NCBI RefSeq assembly: GCF_030818485.1
Contig: NZ_JAUTAJ010000003.1
Span: 1-64,000, forward strand
Direction: 5' to 3'
DNA: 64,000 bases
From: Pseudoroseomonas cervicalis
GTDB taxonomy: Bacteria; Pseudomonadota; Alphaproteobacteria; Acetobacterales; Acetobacteraceae
In this document: positions 15,841-23,724 of the stretch, in pieces
Layout: each line of letters begins with the position of its first letter
Position numbering within the stretch: position 1 is the stretch's first letter
Position numbers and translations under genes: made by a program
Notes under the pieces: model-generated
Databases searched by the model: none
Seen by the model: the letters and a program-made list of their open reading frames with translations, nothing else
Told to the model about the DNA's origin: nothing

Positions 15841-17807
15841 CGGGCCTGGCCATGGCGGCGCTGGAGCGGCATGTCGTCGTCGCGGTGCGCGACGGGCTGC
15901 ATGCCCGCCCCGCCACGCAATTCGTGCAGCTGGCCAAGCGCTTCAGCGCGGCGCTGGAGGTGGAGCGCGGCGGCCAGCGCGCCAATGCGCGCAGTGCGGT
16001 GAAGCTGATGCTGCTCGGCATCAAGGAGCAGGACGAGATCGTGCTGCGCGCCGAGGGCGATGACGCGGCCGAGGCGCTGGATCAGCTGGCCGCCTTCATC
16101 GCCACCCCCGAGGCCGGGCAGGAGGCGCCGCCGCGCGCCGGCGCGCCCGCCGCCGCCCTGCCCGCCCAGGGCGCTGCCGGCCCCGGCGCCTGGCAGGGCA
16201 TCGGCGCCAGCGAGGGCGTGGCGATCGGCCCCGCCTTCGCCTATTTCCCCGCCCCGCTGCCCGAGGCGCCGCGCCTGCTGGCGGCGGGCGAGATCGCCGG
16301 CGAGATCGCCCGACACCGCGCGGCGGTGGAGGCGGTGCTGCAGGAGCTGGCGCTGCGCCGCGCCGCCGCGAGGCCGGGCTCGGAGGCCGCGGAGATCCTT
16401 GGCGCGCTGGTCGAGCTGGCGCGCGATGCCGAGCTGCGCGACGAGATGGAGGGCCGCATCCGACGCGGCCTCGACGCCGTCGCCGCCACGCTGGGCGCGG
16501 GCCGGGAGCTGGCCGAGGGTTTCGCCACGCTGGACGACCCCTATCTGCGCGCGCGCGCCGAGGATCTGCGCAGCGTGGCGCGGCAGATCGCGCTCACCCT
16601 GCTGGGCCAGAGCGACGCCCCGCTGGAGGAGGTGCCCGAGGGCGCCATCCTGCTGGCCGAGGAGCTGGCGGCCTGGGATCTGGCGCGGGTGCCGCCCGGG
16701 CGGCTGGCCGGCATCGTCTGCCGCCAGGGCGGCGCCACCTCGCATCTGGCGATCATGGCCCGCGCCCAGGGCATCCCCGCCGTGCTGGCCTGCCCGGCCG
16801 CGCCCGAGGCGCTGCAGGCGGCCCGCCGCGTCGCGCTGGATGGCGGCGGCGGGCTGGTGCAGCTCGACCCCGACGCGGCGAGCGAGGCCGCGCTGGCGCG
16901 CCGCCTGGCCGAGGAGCGCGCGGCGCGCGAGGCCCTGCAGCGCTGGCGCGACGCGCCCAGCGTGACGCGCGACGGGCGCGCCATCGAGATCGCCGCCAAT
17001 CTCGGCGCCCTGGCCGAGATCGAGGCGGCGCAAGCCGCCGGCGCCCAGGGTGTCGGGCTGTTCCGCAGCGAATTCCTGTTCATGGCCCGCCGCACCCCGC
17101 CGGGCGAGCAGGAGCAGTTCGAGGTCTATGACGCGCTGGCCCGCGCCTTCGCGCCGCATCCGGTGGTGGTGCGCACCCTCGACATTGGCGGCGACAAGCC
17201 GGTCGCCGGCATCGACATCCCGCACGAGGAAAATCCCTTCCTCGGCTGGCGCGGATTGCGGCTCTGCCTGGAGCGGCCGGACATCTTCCGCCCGCAGCTG
17301 CGCGCCCTGCTGCGCGCCGCCGTCAGCGGCAATCTGCGCGTCATGCTGCCCATGGTGGTGGAGCCCGAGGAGGTGCGGCAGACCCGCGCCCTGATCGCGC
17401 AATGCCGCGCCGAGCTGGCGGCGGAGGGCGTGCCGCATGGCGATTTCGCCCTCGGCATCATGGTGGAGACACCGGCCGCCGCGCTGCTGGCCGAGGAGCT
17501 GGCGCGCGAGGTCGCCTTCTTTTCAGTTGGCACCAACGATCTGACGCAATACGTCATGGCGGCGGACCGGATGAATCCGCGCGTGGCGCGGCTGAACCGC
17601 CCCGATCACCCGGCGGTGCTGCGCGCCATCGGCGCGGTGTGCCGCGCAGCGCGGGAAGCGGGCATTCCGGTCGCCGTCTGCGGCGAGGCGGCGGCGCGGC
17701 CGGAGCTGATCCCGGTGCTGGTCGAGCTCGGCGTCACCGAGCTGAGCATGAGCCCCGCCTCGATCCTGCGCGCGCGGCAATGCGTGGCGGGGCTGGGCGG
17801 GGTGTAG
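15837..17807 (+). CDS. HPr-Enzyme I fusion phosphotransferase
   Basis: A 656-residue fusion of HPr and PTS Enzyme I. The HPr part (residues 1-95) has GLHARPATQF with active His22. An Ala/Pro linker follows, then Enzyme I with GVAIGPAF, the swivelling-domain histidine near residue 303 in GGATSHLAIMARAQGIPAV, GVGLFRSEFLFM, GTNDLTQYVMAADRM and AVCGEAAARP. GTG 15837 overlaps srlB; an in-frame ATG at 15852 is a possible start. It draws phosphate from phosphoenolpyruvate and can serve both the srl and the gat systems. A dedicated general component inside a sugar operon makes the block self-sufficient. No EIIA domain is fused, unlike FPr or MTP proteins. Confidence 0.9.
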   Translation: MTGLAMAALERHVVVAVRDGLHARPATQFVQLAKRFSAALEVERGGQRANARSAVKLMLLGIKEQDEIVLRAEGDDAAEALDQLAAFIATPEAGQEAPPRAGAPAAALPAQGAAGPGAWQGIGASEGVAIGPAFAYFPAPLPEAPRLLAAGEIAGEIARHRAAVEAVLQELALRRAAARPGSEAAEILGALVELARDAELRDEMEGRIRRGLDAVAATLGAGRELAEGFATLDDPYLRARAEDLRSVARQIALTLLGQSDAPLEEVPEGAILLAEELAAWDLARVPPGRLAGIVCRQGGATSHLAIMARAQGIPAVLACPAAPEALQAARRVALDGGGGLVQLDPDAASEAALARRLAEERAAREALQRWRDAPSVTRDGRAIEIAANLGALAEIEAAQAAGAQGVGLFRSEFLFMARRTPPGEQEQFEVYDALARAFAPHPVVVRTLDIGGDKPVAGIDIPHEENPFLGWRGLRLCLERPDIFRPQLRALLRAAVSGNLRVMLPMVVEPEEVRQTRALIAQCRAELAAEGVPHGDFALGIMVETPAAALLAEELAREVAFFSVGTNDLTQYVMAADRMNPRVARLNRPDHPAVLRAIGAVCRAAREAGIPVAVCGEAAARPELIPVLVELGVTELSMSPASILRARQCVAGLGGV

Positions 17808-17816
17808 CGCGGCCCC

Positions 17817-18542
17817 TCAGGGCAGGAAGGGCAGCACCGCGGCGTATTCGGCGGCGAGCGCCGCGCCTTCCTCCGCATGCAGCGCGGCGCGGGCTTCCGG
17901 CAGCCGCGCCGCCACCACCAGCAGCGCGCTGTCGATCGCCGCCCCCGCCGGCACGCCGCGCTCGACCAGCGCGCCGGCCAGGCCCGCGGCCAGCATGGTG
18001 GCCTCCTCCGGCGCGCGGCGCAGCGCCGCCAGCGGGTCCTCCGGCGTCTCCGGCAGGTCGAAATCGCGCAGCGGGGCGGCGCCGGCCAGGGCGCGCGCGG
18101 CGGCGGCCCAGAAGGCCGGCAGCCGCTCCGCCTCCGGCAGGCCGGCCGCCGGCAGCTCCTCCTGCCGCAGCAGCGCGGCGGCGCGCGCCATGCGCTCGGC
18201 CGAGACGAAGGCATTGTCGATGCCGAGCTGGGCCAGCACGGCGTGCAGCAGCCGCTCCAGCAGCGGTGCGACGCGCGCCGCCCAGGCCTCGTCGCGCGGC
18301 AGCAGGGAGAGGCCGGCCAGCAGCCGCGGCGACAGGCTGGCGGCGTCGCGCCGGCGCGGCTGCAGCAGCGGGCCGATCGGGCTGTGCCCGGCGGCCTCCT
18401 GCAGCCGGTCCAGCAGCCGGGCCGCGCCCGGCAGGGCGGCGGCCTGGCGGCCGAGCTGGCCGGTGCCGTGCCGCACCAGGAAGCGCATGCCGCGCAGCCC
18501 GTCGCGCATGCGCCGGGCGATCGGGGGGGCGGGAGGGGACAT
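17817..18542 (-). CDS. Hypothetical protein downstream of the SorC regulator
   Basis: A 241-residue, leucine- and alanine-rich, probably all-helical protein with no membrane segment or known motif. It has a strong ggaggaagcc site before ATG 18542 and starts 14 bases after the sorC-type gene, so the two are probably co-transcribed. It converges on the HPr-EI gene nine bases away. I cannot name it. Confidence 0.6.
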   Translation of the reverse strand: MSPPAPPIARRMRDGLRGMRFLVRHGTGQLGRQAAALPGAARLLDRLQEAAGHSPIGPLLQPRRRDAASLSPRLLAGLSLLPRDEAWAARVAPLLERLLHAVLAQLGIDNAFVSAERMARAAALLRQEELPAAGLPEAERLPAFWAAAARALAGAAPLRDFDLPETPEDPLAALRRAPEEATMLAAGLAGALVERGVPAGAAIDSALLVVAARLPEARAALHAEEGAALAAEYAAVLPFLP

Positions 18543-18556
18543 GGCTTCCTCCGGGT

Positions 18557-19591
18557 TCAGCGCTGGGCGGCCTGCCGGCGGGGCGGGCGTTCCGCCCCGG
18601 CGGCGGGCTGCGCCAGCAGGGTGTTGGCGGTGACCTCGTCGGTGATCAGCACGGTCGGGCGCAGCAGGGTCAGCGCGCCCTGCAGCGCCTCGATCTTGTC
18701 CGGCCCGCCCGAGGTCAGGATGCGCTGCGGCGTGCGGCACAGCGCCTCGATCGGCGCGCTCATCACCCGCTGGTTCAGCGGATGGTCCACCAGCCGCCCG
18801 CCGATGTCGTAGAAATTGTACAGCAGATTGCCCACCGCGCCGCGCGCCAGCAGCGATTGCCGGTCGGCATCGGAGAAATGCCCGAACAGGGACGAATTCG
18901 CCTCCGTGCCCATGCCGCCGACGCTGACCAGCACGGCATCGAGCTGGTCGGCCATGTGGAAGGCGGGGCCGATGCCGCAGCGCTCGATCAGCGCGCGCTT
19001 GGTCTCGACGCTGTCGACCAAAGCGGGTGCGGCGATCAGGTAGCAGCTGGCATTGAACAGGCGGGAGAACTGCCAGGCGAATTCCGCCGGGTTGTACTGG
19101 CGCACGGCCGAGATGCCGCCGAGCAGCGAGACGATGGAGAGATCCGGCAGCGGCCGGTCGTCGATGGCGTTCAGCGAATGCAGCAGCGTGCGGCCCCAGC
19201 CGACGCCGATCTTCATGCCGGGCGTCATGAAGCCCGAGAGGTATTCGCCCGTCGCGGCGCCGATCACCGGCAGCGGATCGGCCTCGGCCGAGGCCAGCGG
19301 CGCCACCACCGCCTCGCGCAGGCCGAAGCGTTCCTCCAGCGCGATCTCGGCGCGGCGCAGCTCGGCGATGTCGCGGCTGAGGCTGATCTTCACCTCGCCC
19401 AGCTCGCGCGCATCGGCCAGCATGCGCACCACGGTGACACGGCCGATGCCCAGCGCCTCGGCGATCGCGGTCTGCGTCATGTCCTCGACATAGTACATCC
19501 AGGCCGCGCGCAGCCGCAGCCGCGCGGAACGGCGGCCATTCAGCGCGGCCTGCGGGGTGGCTTGTCGGGAGGAAGTCTTGCTGCTCACCAC
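18557..19591 (-). CDS. SorC/DeoR-family sugar-responsive transcriptional regulator
   Basis: A 344-residue SorC-family regulator. The N-terminal helix-turn-helix is at about 28-62 (LRAAWMYYVEDMTQTAIAEA, then LGIGRVTVVRML). The rest is the sugar-phosphate-binding domain, with VGWGRTLLHSLNAI, SIVSLLGGISAV, ADQLDAVLVSVGGMG and ILTSGGPDKIEALQGAL. Members usually sense phosphorylated sugars and control adjacent PTS or polyol genes. Two adjacent GTG codons (19591, 19588) are candidate starts. Position and the shared promoter motifs at 12199 and 13065 make it the best candidate to govern both PTS operons. Confidence 0.85.
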   Translation of the reverse strand: MVSSKTSSRQATPQAALNGRRSARLRLRAAWMYYVEDMTQTAIAEALGIGRVTVVRMLADARELGEVKISLSRDIAELRRAEIALEERFGLREAVVAPLASAEADPLPVIGAATGEYLSGFMTPGMKIGVGWGRTLLHSLNAIDDRPLPDLSIVSLLGGISAVRQYNPAEFAWQFSRLFNASCYLIAAPALVDSVETKRALIERCGIGPAFHMADQLDAVLVSVGGMGTEANSSLFGHFSDADRQSLLARGAVGNLLYNFYDIGGRLVDHPLNQRVMSAPIEALCRTPQRILTSGGPDKIEALQGALTLLRPTVLITDEVTANTLLAQPAAGAERPPRRQAAQR

Positions 19592-19649
19592 GCGGCTCCG
19601 GCCATGGCCGGGGGCGTGCCGCGATGGGGCGGCTGCCCCCTGGGAGGGT

Positions 19650-19680
19650 CAGGTTATACGACCTGTCGGAAGCCAGGCAA
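19650..19680 (-). promoter_or_regulatory. Promoter of the SorC regulator gene
   Basis: On the minus strand, TTGCCT (19675-19680) and TATAAC (19653-19658) are separated by 16 bases. The -10 sits inside an inverted repeat CAGGT-N6-ACCTG (19650-19665), a possible autoregulatory site. It lies about 60 bases upstream of the GTG start. Confidence 0.45.
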
Positions 19681-19709
19681 GCAGGGCCGGGGCAGGTGCC
19701 GGCCGGGCC

Positions 19710-20747
19710 TCAGGCGGGCAGCCGGGCGGAGCGGCCCTCGACCAGCCTGCCGCGCAGCAGGATGCGCTCCTGCGGCAGATCGGCGCCGCCGATGCGCGCC
19801 AGCAGCAGATCGAGGCCGCGCGCCACCATCGCCTCCAGCGGCTGCACCACCGTGGTCAGCCGGTAGGGCGGGCGCAGCGCCGGGCCGATGCCGTCGGCGC
19901 CGACGATGGAGACATCGCCGGGCACCGACAGCCCGGCCTCGCGCAGCGCGTCCATGGCGCCCATGGCCAGGATGTCGGCGACGCCGAACACCGCATCCGG
20001 CCGCTCCGCCGGCGGCAGGGCCGCGATGCGGCGCCCGGCGGCATAGCCGGCGGCGTGGCTGCCGCCGCCCGGCAGCATCGGCGGCGCCGGCAGCCCGGCG
20101 CGGCGGATCGTGGCGGCGAAGCTCTCGGCCCGCTCGGCGCTGGTGGAGCTGCCGGGATTGCCCAGGATGATGGCCGGGCGGCGATGCCCGGCCTGCAGCA
20201 GCAGCGTGGCCAGGGTCTCGCCGGTCGCGCGGTTGTCGCAGGAGACGGCGCTGCCATGCTCGCGCGCCACGCGGTTGACCATCACCAGCGGCACGCCATT
20301 GGCGGCGCAGATGGCGGCGGCGCGGGAGGACAGCTCGGCCGAGGTGATCAGGCAGCCATCGACGCGGTACTGCAGCAGCGCCTCGGCCGTCGCATCCTCG
20401 ATCGGGCCGGGGCCGGCATGCAGCAGCAGCAGGCGCAGGCCGCGCGCCGCCGCCTGCGCCACGGCCTGCTGCATCAGCTCGGCATAGAAGGGGTTCTCGA
20501 CCGGGCCCAGCACCAGCCCGATCAGCCCGGAGCGGCCGAGCACCAGGGTGCGCGCCAGGATGTTCGGGGTGTAGCCGGCCTCGGCGGCCAGGGCGGCGAT
20601 GCGCGCCCGCATCTCCGGCGAGATGCGCGGATCGTCCTTCAGCGCCCGGGAGACGGTGGAGGCGGCGACGCCGGCGCGCTGCGCCAGGGCGTGAAGGGTG
20701 ACCCGCCCCGCGGCGCGGCCGGGCGGGGCAGGGGGCAGCTCGTCCAT
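19710..20747 (-). CDS. LacI-family transcriptional regulator
   Basis: A 345-residue LacI/GalR-type repressor. The DNA-binding headpiece is at residues 17-60 (VTLHALAQRAGVAASTVSRA, then GYTPNILARTL). A periplasmic-binding-like effector domain follows, with LIGLVLGPVENPFYAELMQ, FGVADILAMGAMDALREAG and TTVVQPLEAMVARGLDLL. It is divergent from the aconitase-type gene, with two inverted LacI-like half sites between them, so it probably represses that catabolic operon and itself. The effector is likely a pathway dicarboxylate or tricarboxylate, by inference. Confidence 0.85.
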   Translation of the reverse strand: MDELPPAPPGRAAGRVTLHALAQRAGVAASTVSRALKDDPRISPEMRARIAALAAEAGYTPNILARTLVLGRSGLIGLVLGPVENPFYAELMQQAVAQAAARGLRLLLLHAGPGPIEDATAEALLQYRVDGCLITSAELSSRAAAICAANGVPLVMVNRVAREHGSAVSCDNRATGETLATLLLQAGHRRPAIILGNPGSSTSAERAESFAATIRRAGLPAPPMLPGGGSHAAGYAAGRRIAALPPAERPDAVFGVADILAMGAMDALREAGLSVPGDVSIVGADGIGPALRPPYRLTTVVQPLEAMVARGLDLLLARIGGADLPQERILLRGRLVEGRSARLPA

Positions 20748-20776
20748 GCGCGGCGGATAGCATGGCAAGGGTTGGG

Positions 20777-20852
20777 TGCGCAAACGATGCTGCACATGCA
20801 CAGCAGGCGGAATCGGCTTTACCCGCGGCAATTCTATGCTAGCGTTTGCGCA
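20777..20852. promoter_or_regulatory. Paired inverted LacI-type operator elements
   Basis: TGCGCAAACG (20777-20786) and its exact reverse complement CGTTTGCGCA (20843-20852) lie 66 bases apart in the divergent intergenic region. The right copy completes GCTAGCGTTTGC, which matches the GCAAACGTTTGC-type LacI/PurR operator at 10 of 12 positions and abuts a TATGCT -10-like hexamer. Repression, possibly through looping, is the likely function. Confidence 0.6.
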
Positions 20853-20894
20853 ACACCACAAGGCCGGCGCGACCGGCCAGCAAGGGAGGGGTTC

Positions 20895-20921
20895 ATGGCT
20901 GAGCGCCGCGCGCGGCGATGA
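20895..20921 (+). CDS. Possible 8-codon leader peptide overlapping the aconitase-type start
   Basis: A gggagggg site precedes ATG 20895, which encodes MAERRARR and stops at a TGA overlapping the ATG of the next gene (ATGA). It may couple translation of the dehydratase gene to a leader, or simply be a chance upstream frame. Confidence 0.3.
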   Translation: MAERRARR

Positions 20922-22201
20922 GCGGCCGCGCCATCACGCAGAAGATCCTGGCCGCCCATGCGGTGGAGGGGGAGGCCGTGCCCGGCGCCATCCTCACCGT
21001 GCGGCCCGACATCGTGCTGCTGAACGATGTCTCCGGCCCGCTCGCCTTCGAGCAATTCGCGGCGATGGGCGCCACCCGGGTGTTCGACCCGTCGCGCATC
21101 GTGCTGGTGGCCGATCATTTCGCCCCGGCCCCCGATGTCACCGCCGCCGGCGCCATCGCCATGACGCGCGATTTCGCGCGCGAGCAGGACATCGCGCATT
21201 TCTACGAGCCCGGGCGCGGCGGCATCGAGCACACGCTGCTGGCCGAGCTGGGGCTGATCGGCCATGGTGGCATCGTCTTCGGCGCCGACAGCCACACCTG
21301 CACGGCCGGCGCCTTCAACGCGCTCGGCATCGGCTTCGGCTCCACCGACCTGGCCGGCGCGCTGGCGCTGGGGCAGCTCTGGATGCGGGTCCCCGACAGC
21401 ATCCGCGTCGAGCTGACCGGCACGCCCGGCCGCTATGTCACCGGCAAGGACGTGATCCTGGAGCTGATCCGCCGCATCGGCTCGGATGGCGCCGCCGATG
21501 CCTCGCTGGAATTCGGCGGGCCCGGCCTGGCGGCGCTGTCGGTCGATGCGCGCATGGCCGTGGCCAATATGGCGGTCGAGGCCGGCGCCGATATGTGCGT
21601 CTTCGAGGGCGATGCGCGCTCGGCCGAGGACATGGCGGCGCGCGGCATGGCGCCGGTGCCGGCGGTCGCGCCGGATGCCGATGCCGTCTATCGCCAGCGC
21701 ATCGCCATCGACCTCTCGGCGCTGCGGCCGATGGTGGCGCGGCCGCCCTCGCCCGCCGGCGGCGTCGCGGTGGAGGCGCTGCGCGGCCAGCGCGTCGACC
21801 AGGTCTATGTCGGCAATTGCTCCAACGGCACGCTGACCGATCTGCGCCAGGTGGCCGAGATCCTGCGCGGCCGCCAGGTGGCGCCGGGGGTGCGCATGGT
21901 GGTGGTGCCGGCGACGCAGAAGATCTGGCGCGCCGCCCTGGCCGAGGGGCTGCTGGAGACCATCGCCGCCGCGGGTGCTGCGATCTCGACCCCCACCTGC
22001 GGCGCCTGTTTCGGCGGGCATATGGGCATCCTGGCCGCCGGCGAGACGGCGATCGCCACCACCAACCGCAATTATCGCGGCCGCATGGGGCATCCGGACA
22101 GCCAGGTCTTCCTGGCCAATGCCTGGGTCGCCGCGGCCTCGGCCATCGCCGGGGAGATCTGCGCGCCCGAGGATGTGCGGGCGCCGGAGGTGGCGGCATG
22201 A
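20918..22201 (+). CDS. Aconitase/LeuC-family hydro-lyase large subunit (dimethylmalate dehydratase-like)
   Basis: A 427-residue LeuC-type large subunit. The [4Fe-4S] ligands are Cys301 (GNCSNGT), Cys361 and Cys364 (TPTCGACFGG). Other blocks are HAVEGEAVPGAI, VADHFAPAPDVTAAGA and GADSHTCTAGAFNALGIGFG. It overlaps the small subunit by four bases. The family covers isopropylmalate isomerase, homoaconitase, citraconase and 2,3-dimethylmalate dehydratase. The lyase encoded downstream resembles the dimethylmalate/methylisocitrate lyase group, so a branched dicarboxylate such as dimethylmaleate, or a methylated tricarboxylate, is more likely than leucine synthesis. Confidence 0.8.
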   Translation: MSGRAITQKILAAHAVEGEAVPGAILTVRPDIVLLNDVSGPLAFEQFAAMGATRVFDPSRIVLVADHFAPAPDVTAAGAIAMTRDFAREQDIAHFYEPGRGGIEHTLLAELGLIGHGGIVFGADSHTCTAGAFNALGIGFGSTDLAGALALGQLWMRVPDSIRVELTGTPGRYVTGKDVILELIRRIGSDGAADASLEFGGPGLAALSVDARMAVANMAVEAGADMCVFEGDARSAEDMAARGMAPVPAVAPDADAVYRQRIAIDLSALRPMVARPPSPAGGVAVEALRGQRVDQVYVGNCSNGTLTDLRQVAEILRGRQVAPGVRMVVVPATQKIWRAALAEGLLETIAAAGAAISTPTCGACFGGHMGILAAGETAIATTNRNYRGRMGHPDSQVFLANAWVAAASAIAGEICAPEDVRAPEVAA

Positions 22202-22701
22202 GCGCAAAGCTGTCCGGCCGCGTCCACCGCCTGGGCGACGAGGTGAACACCGATGTCATCCTGCCCGGCCGCTACCTGGCGCTGCGCAAGCCGGAGGAGC
22301 TGGGCAAGCACTGCCTGGAGGGGCTCGACCCCGGCTTCGCCGCCCGCATCCGCCCCGGCGACATCCTGGCGGTGGGGCGGAATTTCGGCTGCGGCTCCTC
22401 GCGCGAGCATGCGGTGATCGCGCTGAAGGCGGCCGGTGTCGGCGCCATCGTCGCGGTCAGCGCGGCGCGCATCTTCTTCCGCAACGCGGTCAATCTCGGC
22501 CTGCCGGTGCTGCTCTGCGCCGAGGCCGCGGCGGCGCTGCGCGAGGGGGAGGCGGCGTCCATCGACCTCGACGCGCTGGCGGTCACGCAGGGCGGGCAGT
22601 CCTGGCAGGCGGCGCCGCTCGGGGCCGAGGTGCGCGCCATCCTGGCCGCCGGCGGGCTGGTGCCGCGCGTGCGCCAGGCCCTGGCCGACGCCGCCGCCTA
22701 G
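22198..22701 (+). CDS. Aconitase/LeuD-family hydro-lyase small subunit
   Basis: A 167-residue swivel subunit of the LeuD type. It has LGDEVNTDVILPGRYLAL, the substrate-loop block GRNFGCGSSREHAVIALKAAG, and SAARIFFRNAVNLGLPVL. The ATG overlaps the stop of the large-subunit gene. It completes the active site of the hydro-lyase; substrate specificity cannot be read from the sequence by eye. Confidence 0.85.
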   Translation: MSAKLSGRVHRLGDEVNTDVILPGRYLALRKPEELGKHCLEGLDPGFAARIRPGDILAVGRNFGCGSSREHAVIALKAAGVGAIVAVSAARIFFRNAVNLGLPVLLCAEAAAALREGEAASIDLDALAVTQGGQSWQAAPLGAEVRAILAAGGLVPRVRQALADAAA

Positions 22702-22766
22702 ACCCACTCCCCTTCTGGTCACCCAGCGTCCCACCTCCCCACGTTCCGAACCCAACGGGAAGAAAA

Positions 22767-23654
22767 ATGGCAGACAAGCGTTTGAAGGCCGCGCTGGCGG
22801 CGAAGCAGTTCGTCGTCGCGCCGGGCATCCACGACATGATCTCTGCCCGCATCGCCGACCGCATGGGGTTCCAGGCGCTCTACGCCACGGGCTATGGCAC
22901 GGTGGCCTCGCATCTCGGCGTGCCGGATGCCGGCATCGCGACCTATAGCGACATGGTCTCGCGCATGGGGCGCTTCGCGCGCATGTCGAGCACGCCGGTG
23001 ATCGCCGATGCCGACACCGGCTATGGCGGGCTGCTCAATGTCCGCCACACGGTGATGGGCTATGAGGAGGCCGGCATCACCGCGATCCAGCTCGAGGACC
23101 AGGAAGTGCCGAAGAAATGCGGCCACACCCCGGGCCGCCGCGTCATCCCGGCCGAGGAGATGGCGCTGAAGATCGAGGTCGCGGTGGAGGCGCGCAAGAG
23201 CGAGGATTTCCTGATCATCGCCCGCACCGATGCGCGCACCGGCCTCGGCCTGGAGGAGGCGATCCGCCGCGGCAAGCTGTACCGCCGCGCCGGCGCCGAC
23301 ATCGTCTTCATCGAGAGCCCGGAGACCGAGGACGAGATGAAGCGCATCGGCCAGGAGATCGACGCGCCGCTGCTGGCCAACAATGTCGATGGCGGCGGCC
23401 GCACGCCGATCCTCTCCGCCGAGACGCTGGCTGCCATCGGCTATGACATCGCCATCTATCCGGCGCTGGGTTTCCTCACCGTGGCGGCGGCGCTGGAGCG
23501 CTCCTACGCGCATCTGCGCGAGCATGGCGTGACGCATGGGCTGGGCGCGGAGGTCATCTACGATTTCGCGCGCATGAACGAGCTGATGGGCTTCCCGGAG
23601 GTGTGGGAGTTCGACCGCCGCTGGGCCCGGCCGGAGACGCGCGCCGCCGAATGA
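22767..23654 (+). CDS. Isocitrate lyase/PEP mutase-superfamily lyase (methylisocitrate or dimethylmalate lyase-like)
   Basis: A 295-residue PrpB/Dml-type TIM-barrel lyase. The metal-binding block DADTGYGG begins near residue 81, and the catalytic loop KKCGH is at 116-120 with Cys118. LYATGYGTVASHLGVPDAG and IARTDART complete the pattern. Family enzymes cleave 2-methylisocitrate, 2,3-dimethylmalate or oxaloacetate to pyruvate or succinate plus a second acid. Its place after an aconitase-type pair matches the dmdA-dmdB-dml order known from nicotinate fermenters, where 2,3-dimethylmalate yields propionate and pyruvate. Confidence 0.8.
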   Translation: MADKRLKAALAAKQFVVAPGIHDMISARIADRMGFQALYATGYGTVASHLGVPDAGIATYSDMVSRMGRFARMSSTPVIADADTGYGGLLNVRHTVMGYEEAGITAIQLEDQEVPKKCGHTPGRRVIPAEEMALKIEVAVEARKSEDFLIIARTDARTGLGLEEAIRRGKLYRRAGADIVFIESPETEDEMKRIGQEIDAPLLANNVDGGGRTPILSAETLAAIGYDIAIYPALGFLTVAAALERSYAHLREHGVTHGLGAEVIYDFARMNELMGFPEVWEFDRRWARPETRAAE

Positions 23655-23724
23655 GCCGCCGGCGCGGCCGGTGGCAGGGCGCCGGCCGCGCCTCGCCTGC
23701 CCCTGATCGAGCGAGGAACGTCCA

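Noticed and set aside
20918..22701. Leucine biosynthesis leuCD
   Set aside because: No leuA or leuB is adjacent; a LacI regulator, a lyase and a carboxylate receptor point to catabolism. It is not excluded by sequence alone.
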